From assembly GCA_937899155.1 (NCBI GenBank), contig CALDJM010000036.1:1-7133 (forward strand): 7,133 nucleotides of DNA. Reading direction: 5' to 3'. The stretch is from an uncultured bacterium. Lineage in GTDB: Bacteria; Patescibacteriota; Dojkabacteria; SC72. A program made the position numbers and the translations under genes. The notes beneath the pieces are model-generated. The model worked only from the letters and a program-made list of their open reading frames with translations, was not told the origin of the DNA and did no database searches. Shown in pieces: positions 5,853 to 7,133 of this stretch; the first letter of the stretch is position 1; every line of letters begins with the position of its first letter.

Positions 5853-5872
5853 CTCCTTCTCATGCTATTATA
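5853..5872 (-). promoter_or_regulatory. Promoter -10 and Shine-Dalgarno of the metallopeptidase gene
   Basis: On the minus strand a perfect TATAAT (5872 to 5867) precedes AAGGAG (5858 to 5853), which lies 9 bases before the ATG at 5843. The expected transcript start is near 5860, giving a short leader that holds the Shine-Dalgarno. No convincing -35 is seen. Confidence 0.55.
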
Positions 5873-5881
5873 TCTTATAAT
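5863..5881 (+). promoter_or_regulatory. Extended -10 of the ABC transporter gene within a palindromic divergent promoter
   Basis: TGCTATTAT (5863-5871) is an extended -10 whose expected start, near 5878, is two bases before the ATG at 5880. The region is a perfect dyad, ATTATA-TCT-TATAAT (5867-5881). Its left half read on the minus strand is the metallopeptidase -10. The two opposite promoters therefore overlap almost base for base. Confidence 0.45.
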
Positions 5882-7133
5882 GGATGGTAGGAAAGCAACA
5901 AAATCTCAGACTCTAAAAAAAGTTCTCAAATTCATATATGCAAACTATACAATTGTTGCAGTATCAAGAGATTTACTCTTTTTAATATCAACTGCTGCGG
6001 AAATCTATGGAATTTCTGTATTGGGAAAATTCATAGATTCTACAACTAAAATACTCCTAGATTGGGAATTTTTTGATTTCAGAACCTTCCTCTCTACCGA
6101 TTCTTTTAAATACCTCCTTTTAATATTCATACTTTGGATAGTTACTCATGTATGCTCTCAGATTAGGGCATATCTTTATGCCGTTATATACGAAAAGACT
6201 TGGAGCAGTGCACAGTCTATGATTATTTCTAAAGTTGCAAGCTCTAACCTTCAAGATGTTGAGAAGAAGGATTTCCAAGACAAGATAGCTTTTGCCCCTT
6301 CATACTCCATACAGAGAATTATTGATGTGTATGATAATTTCTCTGTTGTGTTAAGTAATGGAGCAAGATTAATTTCTGCTTTAGTAATAATTACACAAAG
6401 TATTGGTGCTTCAACAATACTACTCCTTTTCTTTGTATTGCCGGAAGCATTTTTCATTCATGGAGAAAGAAGAGATATTAAAGAGTACAGAGATCAATCT
6501 ATTGGTAAATTAAGGTTTCTTGCCTATGTACAGAATGTAGCTCTAACAATTTCAAACTTTTTAGAATTAAGGGTCAACAATATATTCTCTTTTCTCAAAA
6601 GAAGATACGATGAGGAGTATGATGAATATCTAAAGGGCTATTTTTTAAGTCAGTATTCTTTCTTTAAAAGTAGGGCAGGCTTAGGTGTTTTTAGTCAATT
6701 GCTAAAATATGTGTATATCGTATATCTTTTAGCTGTTGCTATTGTTAAGAAACTTTCATTTGGTCAATTCAAAGCACTCTTTGATTATGTTGAAGTAGCT
6801 TTTAATAGTACATCTAAGATAACAGATTCTATTTCTGTAATAGTAATCAATCTTGAGTATATAGATGAATTCTTTGATTTAATTGAATATGAAGGATTTG
6901 GAGATCAGTATCAAGGTAGAATTAAACTTGGTGCAAAAACACCTCTTCTTGAGCTAAAGGGTTTAAATTTTGCATATCCTGACGATCCTTCTACGGTAGT
7001 ATTGAAAGATATCAATATTGAGGCAAAGCCTGGGGAGAAGATTGCAATTTTGGGTTCAGATGGTTCTGGAAAGAGTACATTGGTAAAGATTTTAACTGGT
7101 TTGTATAGTATTTCTGATGGTGGGTATATGTTA
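5880..7133 (+). CDS. ABC transporter, fused permease/ATPase (exporter type), 3' end outside window
   Basis: The 418 visible residues run to the window edge with no stop. The first 330 or so form a membrane domain like type-1 ABC exporters. Hydrophobic segments lie near 22-48, 76-103, 162-193 (probably two spans) and 270-292, with a weaker one near 316-327. Charged helical stretches between them (about 104-155, 195-255) fit cytoplasmic extensions. The nucleotide-binding domain begins near 355: LLELKGLNFAYP, with Y366 as the A-loop tyrosine, then LKDINIEAKPGEKIAILG and the Walker A motif GSDGSGKST at 392-400. Signature, Walker B and H-loop lie beyond the window. The substrate cannot be told; such half-transporters usually dimerise. 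ATG 5880 is preferred because of the -10 spacing, but an in-frame ATG at 5862 would add MLLYLI. Neither has a Shine-Dalgarno. It diverges from the metallopeptidase gene. All Arg codons seen are AGR. Confidence 0.9.
   Translation, partial: MDGRKATKSQTLKKVLKFIYANYTIVAVSRDLLFLISTAAEIYGISVLGKFIDSTTKILLDWEFFDFRTFLSTDSFKYLLLIFILWIVTHVCSQIRAYLYAVIYEKTWSSAQSMIISKVASSNLQDVEKKDFQDKIAFAPSYSIQRIIDVYDNFSVVLSNGARLISALVIITQSIGASTILLLFFVLPEAFFIHGERRDIKEYRDQSIGKLRFLAYVQNVALTISNFLELRVNNIFSFLKRRYDEEYDEYLKGYFLSQYSFFKSRAGLGVFSQLLKYVYIVYLLAVAIVKKLSFGQFKALFDYVEVAFNSTSKITDSISVIVINLEYIDEFFDLIEYEGFGDQYQGRIKLGAKTPLLELKGLNFAYPDDPSTVVLKDINIEAKPGEKIAILGSDGSGKSTLVKILTGLYSISDGGYML

Noticed and set aside
6251..6457. Open frame antisense to the ABC transporter
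   Set aside because: It sits within the continuous transporter frame, which carries membrane spans and a Walker A motif.
1..7133. CRISPR array, tRNA, rRNA, insertion sequence or attachment site
   Set aside because: No spaced direct repeats, cloverleaf, rRNA stretch, transposase or flanking terminal repeats were seen anywhere in the window.

Overview
The window is AT-rich bacterial DNA and most resembles a Patescibacteria/Candidate Phyla Radiation (CPR) genome. The main pointer is an archaeal-like form II/III RuBisCO sitting among ordinary bacterial housekeeping genes (infB, groES, groEL). Supporting traits are compact genes, short intergenic gaps, few Shine-Dalgarno sequences and near-exclusive AGA/AGG arginine codons. 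The standard code fits: no gene needs TGA read as an amino acid, which argues against the UGA=Gly lineages (Gracilibacteria, Absconditabacteria). The exact phylum cannot be set from this sequence alone.

Layout. Positions 1-4534 hold a rightward block: the 3' part of infB (translation initiation factor IF-2), a complete form II/III RuBisCO large subunit, then groES and groEL, closed by a strong intrinsic terminator (4549-4581). A 27-bp element with exact CIRCE geometry overlaps the predicted groES start site, so groESL is probably under HrcA heat-shock control. To the right is an accessory-looking stretch of alternating strands: an XRE-type repressor with an S24-like C-terminal domain (leftward), a 57-residue basic ORF (rightward), a SprT-like HExxH zinc metallopeptidase (leftward), and an ABC exporter (rightward) that is cut by the window end after its Walker A motif.

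How the genes may work together. In CPR bacteria and archaea, form II/III RuBisCO is known to convert ribulose-1,5-bisphosphate, derived from AMP/nucleoside salvage, into 3-phosphoglycerate. The partner genes for that pathway (AMP phosphorylase, ribose-1,5-bisphosphate isomerase) are not in this window. RuBisCO is a classic GroEL/GroES client, so its position directly upstream of groESL is suggestive, although groESL has its own promoter and operator. The XRE repressor and the HExxH peptidase recall ImmR/ImmA or DdrO/IrrE repressor-protease pairs, but they are not directly adjacent and that link is only a hypothesis.

Promoter reading. Several predicted -10 boxes lie only 6-11 nt upstream of the ATG, which suggests leaderless or near-leaderless mRNAs. 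Only the metallopeptidase gene has a good Shine-Dalgarno. No stretch over 300 bases lacks a gene.
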